Made by a program: the position numbers and the translations under genes. A stretch of DNA of 64,000 bases from VRUE01 sp033856275 (GTDB lineage: Bacteria > Actinomycetota > Thermoleophilia > Solirubrobacterales > 70-9), in NCBI GenBank assembly GCA_033856275.1, contig JAWVFJ010000033.1, positions 1-64,000 on the forward strand, in the 5' to 3' direction. Below, in pieces: positions 45,993 through 54,636 of the stretch (position 1 is its first letter; every line of letters begins with the position of its first letter). Under the pieces are notes generated by a model that saw only the letters and a program-made list of their open reading frames with translations, did no database searches and was not told where the DNA came from.

Positions 45993-48503
45993 ATGGATGC
46001 AGGACCCGTGCGAGGCTCCCTCTTCACCTTCGCCGCCGGTCGTCGCTCTAAGTGGATCGTCTTCGCGATCTGGTTCGTGGTGATCTTCGTCGCCGCCGGC
46101 CCGGCCAACCTGCCGGGGAAGTTCGAAGACGCGGAAAGCAACGAGGCGACGTCCTACCTGCCCGGGGACGCCGAATCGACCCACGCGCTGAAGGCAACCG
46201 AGTCGTTGCAGAACGGCGAAATCGCTCCCGCGGTGATCGTCTTCCGGCGCGACTCGAGCCTGACTTCCGCTGATCGCCAGACGATCCTCGCGGACGTTCG
46301 GAAGATGACCGCAAAGCGCTTCCCCGGTGTGATCCCCGACGGTGCGACGGCCGCCGCGGGCGGTAAGCCGCGGGCCTCTGCTCCCGCAGAGGAAAAGGGG
46401 TTGCCGTCCAAGTGCGGCGGGCCCACCACCACCGTCCCCGGCCAGCCGCCCGACTATGCGCCGTTCGTCGGCCCGACCTGCTCGAAGGACGGCAAAGCGG
46501 CAATCGTCACCGCATACATCAAGGGCAACGGCGAGGGCGAACGGATCGTCGACCCGGTGAAATATTGGCGCGACCAGATTTCCAGCGAAGAAGGCGGCCT
46601 CGAAGTGAAGATCACGGGCGGCGCCGGCTTCTCGGCCGACGCGATCGAAGTCTTCGAAGGCATCAACGGGACGCTGCTGCTGGCGGCTCTCAGCCTGGTG
46701 ATCTTCCTGCTGATCGTCATCTACCGCTCGCCGATGTTCTTCCTGATCCCGCTGGTGGCGGTCATGTTCGCCGAGCTCCTCTCGCGCTCGCTCGGCTACG
46801 GGCTGACTGAGCTCGGCGTCACGGTCAACGGCCAGTCGAGCTCGATCATGTCGGTCCTTGTCCTCGGCGCGGGCACCGACTACGCCCTGCTGCTCGTCTC
46901 CCGCTACCGCGAGGAGCTCCATCACACGGTCGACAAGCACGAGGCGATGCGGACCGCGCTCGCCTCGGCGGGCCCGGCGATCTTCGCCTCCGCCGCGACG
47001 GTGATCGCGGCCCTCTTCTGCCTGATGCTGGCAAAGGTCAACGGCACCGCCGGCCTCGGCCCGATCGCCGCGATGGGGATCGCCTGCGCGGCGCTCTCGA
47101 TGCTCACCCTGCTGCCGGCCCTGCTGACGATCTTCGGCCGCCGCGCCTTCTGGCCCTTCGTCCCCCACACGCCCGAGACCGCGCCCAGCGCCGACGCCAT
47201 CTCGGAGCGGGCGCGGGCGAAGATCGTCGAAGGCGGCGCCTTCGGAGCAATCGCCAGGATCGTCCTCGCCTGCCTGGCCGTGCTGGTGCTGCTGCCCCTG
47301 GTCCTGGTCAACTGGCTGCTGCGCCGCCTCAGTGGCCGCCGGATCCCCTCACTGATCGTTGGTCCGCTGGACCGGGCGGTCTTCACCCCCTACGAGCTGC
47401 GCCGGCGCCGGCTCGAGCACGCCGCCGACGCCACCCACGGCTTTTGGGCGAAGCTCGGTGAGCGCATCGCCCGGTCTCCGCGTCGGGTTGTGGTCGGTTC
47501 GATCGCCGTCCTGCTGATCCTCTGCGGCGGCTTCGCCTTCTTCTCAACCGAACTGACCAGCGAAGACACCTACCGCAGCGAAGTCGAATCGGTAGAAGGC
47601 CAGCACCTGCTCAACAAGAGCTTCCCGGCGGGTACGACTGCCCTCACCGACATCGTCGTTCCCAAACGTGCGGAAGTACCGGCGGTGCGGGCGGCGATGT
47701 CCAAAGTCGACGGAGTCGAGGCGATCTCGCAACCGGTGGCGGAGGGACGGCCCGGCACCCTGGTCCAGGCCACGCTCGAACCCAACCCCTACTCGACCGA
47801 CGCCTTCGACCTGGTCGAACCGATCCGCGACGCCGTCCACCGCGCCTCGCCCGAAGCGCTGGTCGGCGGGCCGACCGCGGTCGAATTCGACGTCCGCGAC
47901 GCGGCCGGCTCGGACTCGATCCTGATCCCACCGCTGATCCTGTTTGTCGTCTTCCTGATCCTGATCGGCCTGCTGCGTGCCGTGGTCGCGCCGCTGATCC
48001 TGATCGGCACGGTGATCCTCAGCTTCCTCGCCGCGCTCGGAGTCGGCTACTTCGCCTTCGAATTCATCTTCGACTTCCCCGGCTCGGACCCCTCGCTGCC
48101 ACTTTTCGCCTTCGTCTTCCTCGTCGCCCTCGGCGTCGACTACAACATCTTCCTGATCGCCCGCGCCCGCGAGGAGACGATTAAACACGGCTCTAAACAA
48201 GGCATCCTGCGAGCCCTCGCGGTGACCGGCGCCGTCATCACCAGCGCCGGCATCGTCCTTGCCGGCACCTTCTCGGTGCTCGCCGTCCTCCCCCTCACCT
48301 TCCTCACCGAGCTCGGCTTCGTCGTCGCCTTCGGCGTCCTGCTCGACACCTTCCTCGTCCGCAGCGTCCTCGTCCCGGCGCTCGCCCTAATGGTGGGCGA
48401 CAAGTTCTGGTGGCCTTCGGATCTATCGAAGGGCGGCGGCGGGCCGGCGGGCCCCGAGGGCGTCAGAGAACCGGCAGGAACTGCTCAATCTCATACGGGG
48501 TGA
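45993..48503 (+). CDS. MMPL/RND-family transporter
   Basis: An 836-residue membrane protein with about 12 helices and two large outer loops. SSIMSVLVLGAGTDYALLLVSRYREE and FLVALGVDYNIFLIARARE are the two halves of the relay region. A long cytoplasmic insert (about 395-500) between the halves is basic. The first outer loop contains two cysteines that may pair. The start is ATG at 45993, 1 bp after the DUF255 stop. Its last 41 bp overlap the convergent glnA gene. It probably exports a lipid or drug-like compound. Confidence 0.88.
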   Translation: MDAGPVRGSLFTFAAGRRSKWIVFAIWFVVIFVAAGPANLPGKFEDAESNEATSYLPGDAESTHALKATESLQNGEIAPAVIVFRRDSSLTSADRQTILADVRKMTAKRFPGVIPDGATAAAGGKPRASAPAEEKGLPSKCGGPTTTVPGQPPDYAPFVGPTCSKDGKAAIVTAYIKGNGEGERIVDPVKYWRDQISSEEGGLEVKITGGAGFSADAIEVFEGINGTLLLAALSLVIFLLIVIYRSPMFFLIPLVAVMFAELLSRSLGYGLTELGVTVNGQSSSIMSVLVLGAGTDYALLLVSRYREELHHTVDKHEAMRTALASAGPAIFASAATVIAALFCLMLAKVNGTAGLGPIAAMGIACAALSMLTLLPALLTIFGRRAFWPFVPHTPETAPSADAISERARAKIVEGGAFGAIARIVLACLAVLVLLPLVLVNWLLRRLSGRRIPSLIVGPLDRAVFTPYELRRRRLEHAADATHGFWAKLGERIARSPRRVVVGSIAVLLILCGGFAFFSTELTSEDTYRSEVESVEGQHLLNKSFPAGTTALTDIVVPKRAEVPAVRAAMSKVDGVEAISQPVAEGRPGTLVQATLEPNPYSTDAFDLVEPIRDAVHRASPEALVGGPTAVEFDVRDAAGSDSILIPPLILFVVFLILIGLLRAVVAPLILIGTVILSFLAALGVGYFAFEFIFDFPGSDPSLPLFAFVFLVALGVDYNIFLIARAREETIKHGSKQGILRALAVTGAVITSAGIVLAGTFSVLAVLPLTFLTELGFVVAFGVLLDTFLVRSVLVPALALMVGDKFWWPSDLSKGGGGPAGPEGVREPAGTAQSHTG

Positions 48504-49815
48504 CCTGCACCCTGTAGTCGTCCCACTCCTGCCGCTTGATCTCGACAAAGCGGCGGAAGGTGTGCTCGCCAAGCGTGCGCAGGACCAGCTCTGAGTCGGC
48601 GGCGACCTCGATCGCCTCGCCCAGCGTCGCCGGCAGCTGCTCGATCCCCTGATGGGAGAGCTCCTCGGGCGAGAGGTGGTAGAGGTTCTGCTCCATCGGC
48701 TCGGGTAGCTCGTAGCCCTTCTCGATCCCTTCCAGGCCCGCCTGCAGCATGCCGGCGAAGCAGAGGTAGGGATTGCAGGCGGGGTCGGGACAGCGCAGCT
48801 CGGCGCGGGTCGCACTCTCCTTGCCAGGGTGATAGAGCGGCACCCGGATCAGCGCCGAGCGGTTGCGGCGTGACCAGGCCAGATAGACAGGGGCCTCGTA
48901 GCCGGGCACGAGCCGCTTGTAGGAGTTGACCCACTGGGCGAAGAGCGGTGAGATCTCGCGCGCGTGCTTGAGCTGTCCCGCGATAAAGGCCTTTGCCGTG
49001 GGCGAGAGGAAGTACTGGTCGTCGGCATCGAAGAAGGCGTTCTTGCCGCCTTTGGTCAGCGACTGGTGCACGTGCATGCCGGAGCCGTTCTCGCCGAAGA
49101 GCGGCTTGGGCATGAAGGTGGCGTGCCAGCCGTACTTCATCGCGTACTCCTTGACGACGATGCGGTAAGTCATGCAGTCATCGGCCATCGCCAGGGCGTC
49201 CTTGTAGCGCATGTCGACCTCGTGCTGGGAGGGGCCGACCTCGTGGTGGGTGTACTCGACGTGGATGCCCATCTTCTCCAGCGCCAGAACGGTGTCACGG
49301 CGCACGTCGGAGCCGGCATCGAGCGTGGTCAGGTCGAAGTAACCGCCCTCGTCGAGGCCCTCGGGGACGCCATTCGGCGGCTTGGCCGAGCGAAAGTAGA
49401 AGAACTCGAGCTCGGGGCCGATGTTGAAGGCGTCGAAGCCCATCTCCTCGGCCCGTTTCAGCGCCCGTTTCATGATCCAGCGCGGGTCGCCCTCATACGG
49501 TTCGCCTCCTGGGACCTGGATGTCGCAGAACATCCGCGCGACGGCGTTTTCACCCTCCGGTCGCCATGGGATAAGGGCGAAGGTCGAGGGGTCGGGCATG
49601 GCAATCATGTCGGACTCCTCGATCGGGTTGAAGCCGGTGATCGAAGAACCGTCGAAGCCCATTCCTCCCTCGAAGGCGTCATCCAGCTCGGAGGCGTTGA
49701 TCGAGAAGCTCTTCAGCTGGCCCAGCACGTCGGTGAACCAGAGCCGGACGAAGCGGACGTCGGCGTCCTTGACCAGCTGGGCGACGTCAGCGGGGCTCTT
49801 CGGTTGGTCTGCCAT
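48463..49815 (-). CDS. glnA: Glutamine synthetase type I
   Basis: A 450-residue GS-I enzyme (glutamate + NH3 + ATP to glutamine). It has GFDGSSITGF, FNIGPELEFFYF, NGSGMHVHQS (ATP-binding), NRSALIRVP and RCPDPACNPYL. Its length and the NLYHLSPEELSHQGIEQLPATL segment resemble the GSI-alpha subclass, which lacks the longer adenylylated form's insert; adenylylation control is therefore uncertain. AGGAGG lies 8-13 nt before the ATG at 49815; the extension to 49881 is not supported. Confidence 0.95.
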   Translation of the reverse strand: MADQPKSPADVAQLVKDADVRFVRLWFTDVLGQLKSFSINASELDDAFEGGMGFDGSSITGFNPIEESDMIAMPDPSTFALIPWRPEGENAVARMFCDIQVPGGEPYEGDPRWIMKRALKRAEEMGFDAFNIGPELEFFYFRSAKPPNGVPEGLDEGGYFDLTTLDAGSDVRRDTVLALEKMGIHVEYTHHEVGPSQHEVDMRYKDALAMADDCMTYRIVVKEYAMKYGWHATFMPKPLFGENGSGMHVHQSLTKGGKNAFFDADDQYFLSPTAKAFIAGQLKHAREISPLFAQWVNSYKRLVPGYEAPVYLAWSRRNRSALIRVPLYHPGKESATRAELRCPDPACNPYLCFAGMLQAGLEGIEKGYELPEPMEQNLYHLSPEELSHQGIEQLPATLGEAIEVAADSELVLRTLGEHTFRRFVEIKRQEWDDYRVQVTPYEIEQFLPVL

Positions 49816-49990
49816 ATAACTGCCTCCTGGGCTCGCGCTTGTCCGCTTCGAGCGCGCAACGATAGGCCAAAGCACCCTCACGAACTCCTTTGCGAGCGAT
49901 TGCAGTGAACCGGGTGGGTAGAAGCGGCCGTATTCGGGTAAAGAGCGGTTGCTTTGCGGCAGCTTGCAGGACGACCGAAAATCAGGTATA

Positions 49991-50007
49991 ACTTACGAGA
50001 CGTAAGT
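49991..50007. promoter_or_regulatory. Palindromic operator between glnA and AhpD-like gene
   Basis: A perfect 7-bp inverted repeat ACTTACG-AGA-CGTAAGT, in a locally AT-rich stretch of the 274-bp divergent gap and 83 bp before the AhpD-like start. It is a typical TetR/MarR-sized operator. No regulator gene is adjacent. The rest of the gap shows no other clear element. Confidence 0.6.
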
Positions 50008-50089
50008 AACTGGCTGAAAGTAAAGTAAAGGCCAACTAAAGGCTCTACAAAGCGGAATTCCCCCAGTTGGAGCCGGAGGCGGATGCAAC

Positions 50090-50656
50090 GTGACAGTTAA
50101 AACAGACGTGAGCAGGTTCCAGATCCACGACGAGCTGACGGCACCTGATGAGAGCGCTCCCCTGATCAAAACGATCCAGGCCACGGGTGGCGCGGTAACG
50201 AAGTTCGTGGGCGTGCTCGCCGGCGCGCCCGCCGTCCTGCGCGCCTACACGCGGATGCGCTCGGAGCTTCGCGGTGGAGTTTTGCCCCGGGCGACCCGCG
50301 AGCGGATTGCCCTGGCGGTAGCCGAGTACCGTGACGACACCTACAGCATTGCCCAGCACGCGAAGTCGGCACGAAGCGCCGGTCTCGGCCTCGACGAGGT
50401 CTCCCGGGCCCGCAGCTTCAGCTCGAACGACCCCAAAGAGGCAGCACTGCTCGAGTACCTGCACGGCGCCCTCGAGGCCAACGGCCACCCCCCGCTCCAC
50501 CTCCACGAGGAGGCGCGTGAGATTGGTTGGAGTGACGAGGAGCTACTCGAGGCGGTCGCGCATCTCGTCCTAAACGAGTTCCAAAGTCTGATCGCGGGTG
50601 CGGCTGAGCTACCCAAAGATCAGTCGAGCCCTCGGGTCCTTCCCTCCGTCGCGTAG
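50090..50656 (+). CDS. Carboxymuconolactone-decarboxylase/AhpD-like protein without CxxC
   Basis: A 188-residue helical protein of the CMD/AhpD superfamily, with LPRATRERIALAVAEYRDDTYSIAQHAKSARSAGL and HLVLNEFQSLIAGAA. In AhpD the helix carries E-x2-C-x2-C-x3-H. Here the position of both cysteines is taken by other residues (DDTYSIAQH), although the histidine is kept, so disulfide reductase activity is unlikely. The start is GTG at 50090 with GGAGGC upstream. It has a dedicated palindrome and a strong terminator region. Confidence 0.8.
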   Translation: MTVKTDVSRFQIHDELTAPDESAPLIKTIQATGGAVTKFVGVLAGAPAVLRAYTRMRSELRGGVLPRATRERIALAVAEYRDDTYSIAQHAKSARSAGLGLDEVSRARSFSSNDPKEAALLEYLHGALEANGHPPLHLHEEAREIGWSDEELLEAVAHLVLNEFQSLIAGAAELPKDQSSPRVLPSVA

Positions 50657-50662
50657 GCGCAG

Positions 50663-50740
50663 GCAGGAGGGGGCTGCCATCCTCAAAACGCTCGGCAGGA
50701 GCCTCGCTGGAGTGTTTTGAGGATGGCAGCCCCCTCCTGC
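50663..50740. repeat. Long perfect inverted repeat (27-bp arms)
   Basis: The arms at 50663-50689 and 50714-50740 are exact complements (starting GCAGGAGGGGGCTGCC). The loop of 24 nt contains a smaller partial repeat. It lies between convergent genes just after the AhpD-like stop. It can act as a terminator on both strands, but is much longer than needed for that. Confidence 0.8.
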
Positions 50741-50806
50741 TTCGAGCAAACGACGGAGAAGCACAGAGAAGGGAGAGGGATCGGGTGCCTCTCTAAAAAC
50801 ACTCAA

Positions 50807-50831
50807 GAGCGGCCGCAAGGCCGCTCGTTTT
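50807..50831. terminator. Hairpin terminator with T tract
   Basis: An 8-bp stem GAGCGGCC / GGCCGCTC with loop GCAA, followed by GTTTT on the + strand and flanked by AAAA-type bases on the other side. It is nested in a larger imperfect inverted repeat (about 50771-50855) containing GGGAGGGGCACCCG. It serves the convergent genes ending at 50656 and 50860. Confidence 0.7.
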
Positions 50832-50859
50832 GGGAGGGGCACCCGACCCCTCCCAACGC

Positions 50860-51546
50860 TTAATCCTCTACGACGGTGACGGTGTAGAGGAGGCGGGCTG
50901 TGGCGTAGCGGCAGCCGTATTCGGCGCGGGTGCCTACCTTCTCCTGGGGTTCGCCTTGGCGGACATCGGTGGAGTCGACGCACTTGCCGGCTTCGCGGCT
51001 TGCGCGCCAGGCATTGCTGGAAGGTTGGCCCTGGGCAAAAGCGGGGGCCCAGGTAGGGACTGTGAGGCCGACGATGTCGCCTGCTTTGACACGGAGGGAG
51101 GCGCCGAATTTGACGGTTTGGCCTAGGTAGGGACTGAGGACGTGGATCGAGCCTTGGGCGCGGAGGGCGTAGCGGGGCGGGTTGGTGCCGGCTACGCGGC
51201 GCAGGATTGCGAGGCGCGCCTCAGGCGGTGTGCCGAAAAAGCCATTGAAGAAGGAGCGCTGGCTGCTGGTCGGCTGCGAGAGCGTCAGCGTCCAAGACTT
51301 GATCTTGCCGTCGCGGCGCACTCGAAAGGGCAGCTGGCCCTGGCTAGTGCTGACCTGGAAGCCGGTGACGCTGCCGATCGCCTGGCATGGGGACTCGGGG
51401 CAGGAAGGGTCGGGCATCGTCGCCGTGTTACCGAGCACGACCGTCGTGTGCGCGGTTTCTTCTGTTGCAGCGCCAGCGCTGCCGGCGAAGACTACGAGGA
51501 GCATCAGCAGCCCGGCGTAGACAGCTGCCTGCAAGAACCTCGACAT
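50860..51546 (-). CDS. Secreted protein of unknown function
   Basis: A 228-residue protein with a signal peptide (1-27, ending AGSAGA). The remainder is predicted beta-rich. It carries two cysteine pairs, PDPSCPESPC near the N-terminus and C-x(15-25)-C near the C-terminus. No family was recognised. AGAGGAG lies about 8 nt before the ATG. It is followed by the hairpin region and preceded by the RlpA-like gene 78 bp upstream on the same strand. Confidence 0.78.
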   Translation of the reverse strand: MSRFLQAAVYAGLLMLLVVFAGSAGAATEETAHTTVVLGNTATMPDPSCPESPCQAIGSVTGFQVSTSQGQLPFRVRRDGKIKSWTLTLSQPTSSQRSFFNGFFGTPPEARLAILRRVAGTNPPRYALRAQGSIHVLSPYLGQTVKFGASLRVKAGDIVGLTVPTWAPAFAQGQPSSNAWRASREAGKCVDSTDVRQGEPQEKVGTRAEYGCRYATARLLYTVTVVED

Positions 51547-51624
51547 ACAAATGCTCCTCTCGTTGGAAACCTGCCCGTTCCGGGGCAGATTTACCATCAA
51601 ACCGAGAAGTCCTGCTTAGTCGCG

Positions 51625-52134
51625 CTAGTGGGAGGAGCCGACGGCGACGGCGTAGCGAACCTGCCCTACGCCTTCGAAGTCCAGCGCGAGGCGGGCGCCG
51701 TTGGTGAGGTCGAAGTCGTTGCCCGGGGTGTATGGACCGCGATCGATCACTTTCGTCACCAGGGAGCGGCCGTGATAGTTGAACCTGACCGTGGTCCCGC
51801 AAGGGAGCGTGCGATGAGCGACGCCGATCGTTCCCGGTCGCAGCGTCTGCCCGCATGCGGTGCCATTGCCGTAGAGGCCCGGGCCGTACCAGGTGGCGCC
51901 AGCCGAGCGCATCGGGCTGCTGAAGACGAGGCCCGCACCGCCAGAAGTGGTGCCTTCGGGAGCAGGCGCGCCGGCTCCTCCGGTTTGCGCTTCGGCAGCC
52001 AGGGGCGCCAGAGCCAGGGAGAGCAGCGCCGTGGCCAGGGAGATTCGGCTCAGCCGTTGGCTGAGGTGGGCGCGCGCAGCGTGCCCTCGCCGTGAATGAT
52101 CTTTCCGCCCGTGGCGGTTCTTGCCTGTCTTCAT
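51625..52134 (-). CDS. RlpA-like double-psi beta-barrel protein (cell-wall lytic type)
   Basis: A 169-residue protein. A basic N-terminus and signal segment (about 28-49) is followed by a short linker and an RlpA/DPBB domain (about 78-165). The conserved segments are ATWYGPGLYGNGTACG, AHRTLPCGTTVR, VIDRGPYTPGNDFDLT and a final beta strand. Such domains are found in lytic transglycosylases and expansin-like proteins acting on peptidoglycan. It lies directly downstream of a c-di-AMP riboswitch, a known arrangement for actinobacterial wall hydrolases. Confidence 0.87.
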   Translation of the reverse strand: MKTGKNRHGRKDHSRRGHAARAHLSQRLSRISLATALLSLALAPLAAEAQTGGAGAPAPEGTTSGGAGLVFSSPMRSAGATWYGPGLYGNGTACGQTLRPGTIGVAHRTLPCGTTVRFNYHGRSLVTKVIDRGPYTPGNDFDLTNGARLALDFEGVGQVRYAVAVGSSH

Positions 52135-52146
52135 AGCTCTTTACGA

Positions 52147-52266
52147 CGCTTACGGGGTTAGCTGACGGGCTCGCGCTGAAAGAGCTGCGCTACGCGGCAG
52201 ATGCCGACGATTCGCCCCAACAATTGGGTCCCCCGCTCTTCGCGATATGTAGGCGAAGATTCAGCG
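52147..52266 (-). promoter_or_regulatory. Cyclic-di-AMP (ydaO-yuaA) riboswitch
   Basis: Read on the minus strand, the leader contains the hallmark blocks in order: CGCTGAATC, AGCGGGGGACCCAA, TTGGGGCGAATC, GCGCGAGCCCGTCAGCTAA and CCCCGTAAGCG, with CGCT/AGCG closing the first stem. These match the conserved ydaO core. The element ends 12 nt before the RlpA-like ATG. In this class ligand binding usually switches expression off. Confidence 0.9.
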
Positions 52267-52318
52267 GAAGTTGGCGGCAGGTTAGCAAACGCTAAGACAG
52301 AAACTTGTCCAGGCATGG

Positions 52319-52344
52319 AAAAGGCCCCTTTGCAGGGGCCTTTT
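52319..52344 (-). terminator. Rho-independent terminator of rnpB
   Basis: A perfect 11-bp stem AAAAGGCCCCT / AGGGGCCTTTT with a 4-nt loop, ending in T4 on either strand. It directly follows the 3' end of rnpB on the minus strand and is the cleanest terminator in the window. Confidence 0.9.
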
Positions 52345-52348
52345 CGTT

Positions 52349-52716
52349 AGCGGGCCTGTAAGCCGGATCCTGTCGTGAGCGACTATCTGTCTCACCGGGG
52401 CCGCAGCCCCGGGGGCCGCCGAAGCGGCCTGCGGCCTACCTGGACCTCGCCGGGCAGGGTCGACGGTCCTGCTTGGCCTTGCACCTGGCGGGGTTTGCCT
52501 GGCCGCCGCGTCACCGCGACGCCGGTGCGCTCTTACCGCACCATTTCACCTTTGCCTGTACGCGACTCACGTGTGGCCGCGCCATCGGCCGTGTATTTCT
52601 GTGGCACTGTCCCGCGGGTTTCCCCGGGTGGGCGTTACCCACCGCCATGCCCTCTGGTGTCCGGACTTTCCTCGAGGGGTTTTCTCTCCCCCCGCAGTCG
52701 CTCGGCCCGCCCTTCG
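52349..52716 (-). ncRNA. rnpB: RNase P RNA
   Basis: The catalytic RNA that matures tRNA 5' ends. On the minus strand it has the 5' conserved core GAGGAAAGTCCGGACACC, the specificity-domain segment GTGAAATGGTGCGGTAAGAG and the 3' core CCGGCTTACAGGCCC. The size of about 368 nt fits a type A RNA; the ends are estimated from the outer stems. Open frames through this region are artefacts. The promoter should lie about 52720-52770, overlapping the start of the SDR gene on the other strand. Confidence 0.93.
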
Positions 52717-52771
52717 ATGGTAGCGCGGGATCGATGAGCTTGAGACAATGCATCGAATATCCTGCGTCGCG

Positions 52772-53599
52772 ATGCCGGTTGCCATCGTCACGGGAGCAGG
52801 CGGTGGCCTCGGACGCGCGATCGCCGTCGAGTTGGCCAACCGCGGCTACCTCGTCCATGCCACGGACCTCGATCCCGATGCTGCTGCCCGCACCGCGGCC
52901 GAACTCGGCGCCGGCGCGCAATCGTCGGGGCTCGACGTGCGTGACGAGGGTGCCTGCCGGGCGCTTGCCGCGGAAGCCGCGACGCAAGCCGGTGCGCTCG
53001 ACCTCTGGGTCAACAACGCGGGCGTGCTCGCCACCGGGCTCGCCTGGGAGCAGGACGAGGCGACGCGCCGGACGATGATTGAGGTCAACGCGCTGGGGAC
53101 GACGAACGGCACCGTCGCCGCCCTGGAGCCGATGATCGCCGCCGGCCGCGGCCATGTGATCAATGTGATCTCACTGGCGGGCATCGTCGCGGCGCCAGGG
53201 GAGGTCAACTACTCGGCGAGCAAGCATGCGGCCATGGCCTTCACCCTCGGCACCCTCTTTGACCTGCGTCGCTCCGGCATCGAGGGAGTCGACCTCTCCG
53301 CTGTCTGCCCCGACGGCATCTGGACGCCGATGCTCGAGGACAAGCTCGACGATCCCGACGCCGCCGGCTCCTTCTCCGGCCACCTGCTCACCGCCGAACA
53401 GGTCGCGACCGAGATCGGCAAGCTGACCGAATATCCTCGTCCCATTCTGATCCTGCCGCGCTGGCGTGGCCTGCAGCTCCGCCTGCTCGATCTGTTCCCT
53501 CGCCTCACCCTGCGCCTGCTCCCGCTGGCTATGAGCGACGCGCGACGCAAACAGCGCCGTTACAAGAAGCGAATCGAAGCCGGCAAGTGGCCTAAGTAG
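52772..53599 (+). CDS. Short-chain dehydrogenase/reductase
   Basis: A 275-residue SDR with VTGAGGGLGRA (NAD(P) loop), NNAG, Ser in INVISLAG, and catalytic YSASK. The C-terminal segment is Arg/Lys-rich (ARRKQRRYKKR). Substrate unknown. The start is ATG at 52772; an earlier ATG at 52748 is possible. It is separated from lexA by only 4 bp, converging. Confidence 0.87.
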   Translation: MPVAIVTGAGGGLGRAIAVELANRGYLVHATDLDPDAAARTAAELGAGAQSSGLDVRDEGACRALAAEAATQAGALDLWVNNAGVLATGLAWEQDEATRRTMIEVNALGTTNGTVAALEPMIAAGRGHVINVISLAGIVAAPGEVNYSASKHAAMAFTLGTLFDLRRSGIEGVDLSAVCPDGIWTPMLEDKLDDPDAAGSFSGHLLTAEQVATEIGKLTEYPRPILILPRWRGLQLRLLDLFPRLTLRLLPLAMSDARRKQRRYKKRIEAGKWPK

Positions 53600-53603
53600 A
53601 CGG

Positions 53604-54215
53604 CTAAATCTTGCGAAAGACGCCGACGACCTTGCCCAGTACGGTCGCCTCCGTGGTGCGGATTGGCTCCATCGTCTCGTTCTCGGGCTGCAGGCGGACG
53701 TGATCGGCTTCCCGGAAGAAACGCTTGACGGTCGCCTCTTCGCCGATCAGGGCGACGACGATTTCGCCGTTGACCGCGTCGTCCGCCGGCCGCACAACGA
53801 CGTAATCGTTTTCGAAGATGCCAGCGTCCTTCATGCTCTCACCACGCACTTTGAGGATGTAGTCGCCATCCTCGCCGCCGATCACGTCGGGCACTTCGAT
53901 GTATTCCTCGACGTTCTCTTCGGCGACGATCGGCTCACCCGCGGCGACGTGCCCGACCAGCGGCAGGCCATTGCCCGGCATGATCGTCTTCTTCGCCTTG
54001 TCGAATAGCAGCTCGATCGCCCGCGGCTTCGAGGGATCGCGCCTGAGCAACCCGATCTTCTCCAGGTTGGACAGATGGGCGTGCACGGTAGAAGACGAAT
54101 GCAGTCCGACCGCTTTGCCGATCTCGCGCACCGTCGGCGGGTAGCCGGTCTTGGCGGCGTACTTGCCGATGAAGTCGAAGATCTCTTTCTGCCTCTTGGT
54201 CAGATCCAGGTCCAC
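53604..54215 (-). CDS. lexA: LexA repressor
   Basis: A 203-residue SOS repressor. The winged helix is at about 1-65. The self-cleavage site is A92-G93, the catalytic serine S127 is in GESM and the catalytic lysine K164 in ATVKRF. The start is GTG with GGAGGGGAG upstream. An SOS box lies 40 bp upstream, so it represses itself. Confidence 0.96.
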   Translation of the reverse strand: MDLDLTKRQKEIFDFIGKYAAKTGYPPTVREIGKAVGLHSSSTVHAHLSNLEKIGLLRRDPSKPRAIELLFDKAKKTIMPGNGLPLVGHVAAGEPIVAEENVEEYIEVPDVIGGEDGDYILKVRGESMKDAGIFENDYVVVRPADDAVNGEIVVALIGEEATVKRFFREADHVRLQPENETMEPIRTTEATVLGKVVGVFRKI

Positions 54216-54255
54216 GCTCTGCTCCCCTCCGCGAAACGCCGGGTATCAACTCGTT

Positions 54256-54269
54256 CGAACACTTGTTCG
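54256..54269. promoter_or_regulatory. SOS box (LexA operator)
   Basis: CGAACACTTGTTCG, a perfect match to the Gram-positive LexA box CGAAC-N4-GTTCG, lies 41 bp upstream of the lexA start codon. Confidence 0.92.
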
Positions 54270-54346
54270 CAACCTTACCGCCAACCCCGGATGCCCGCAA
54301 CCAGAAGCCCCGGAATCCCCAAACATCTAGAATCGTCGCCCCTCAA

Positions 54347-54432
54347 GCGGCTGTGGCGGAACTGGTAGACGCGCAAGGTTGAGGGCCTTGTGAGCCGAAA
54401 GGCTCGTGATGGTTCGACTCCATTCAGCCGCA
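54347..54432 (+). tRNA. tRNA-Leu (GAG)
   Basis: An 86-nt class II tRNA. The 7-bp acceptor stem is GCGGCTG/CAGCCGC and the discriminator base is A. The anticodon loop TTGAGGG has anticodon GAG, reading CUC/CUU leucine codons. A long variable arm (GTGAGCCGAAAGGCTCG) and the T-loop GGTTCGACTCC are present. CCA is not encoded. The following 204 bp up to the MFS gene show no convincing gene. Confidence 0.95.
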
Positions 54433-54636
54433 TTGAAAGGTCGTCGGGATTCGACGGGACGGCAGTCGGGCAAATTTACGCCGAAGTGGCGGATAGGACA
54501 CGGAGAAAACCAAAGCGGGATCCGGACGAACCGGTAGAGCAGTCGCCGTGGCTCGAGCGCGACGCCACCTCGCGCGCGGCCTTGCCTGCAGCGGCGCGCT
54601 CGACGGGAGAGCGTTCGTCCTGGTGACGATGAGATG

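Noticed and set aside
50090..50656. Classical AhpD alkylhydroperoxidase call
   Set aside because: The CxxC cysteines needed for that activity are absent.
52375..53155. Open frames across the rnpB gene
   Set aside because: The region is the RNase P RNA; the frames are chance.
54433..54636. Small ORF after tRNA-Leu
   Set aside because: It begins inside the tRNA and is Arg-rich with no start signal or family.
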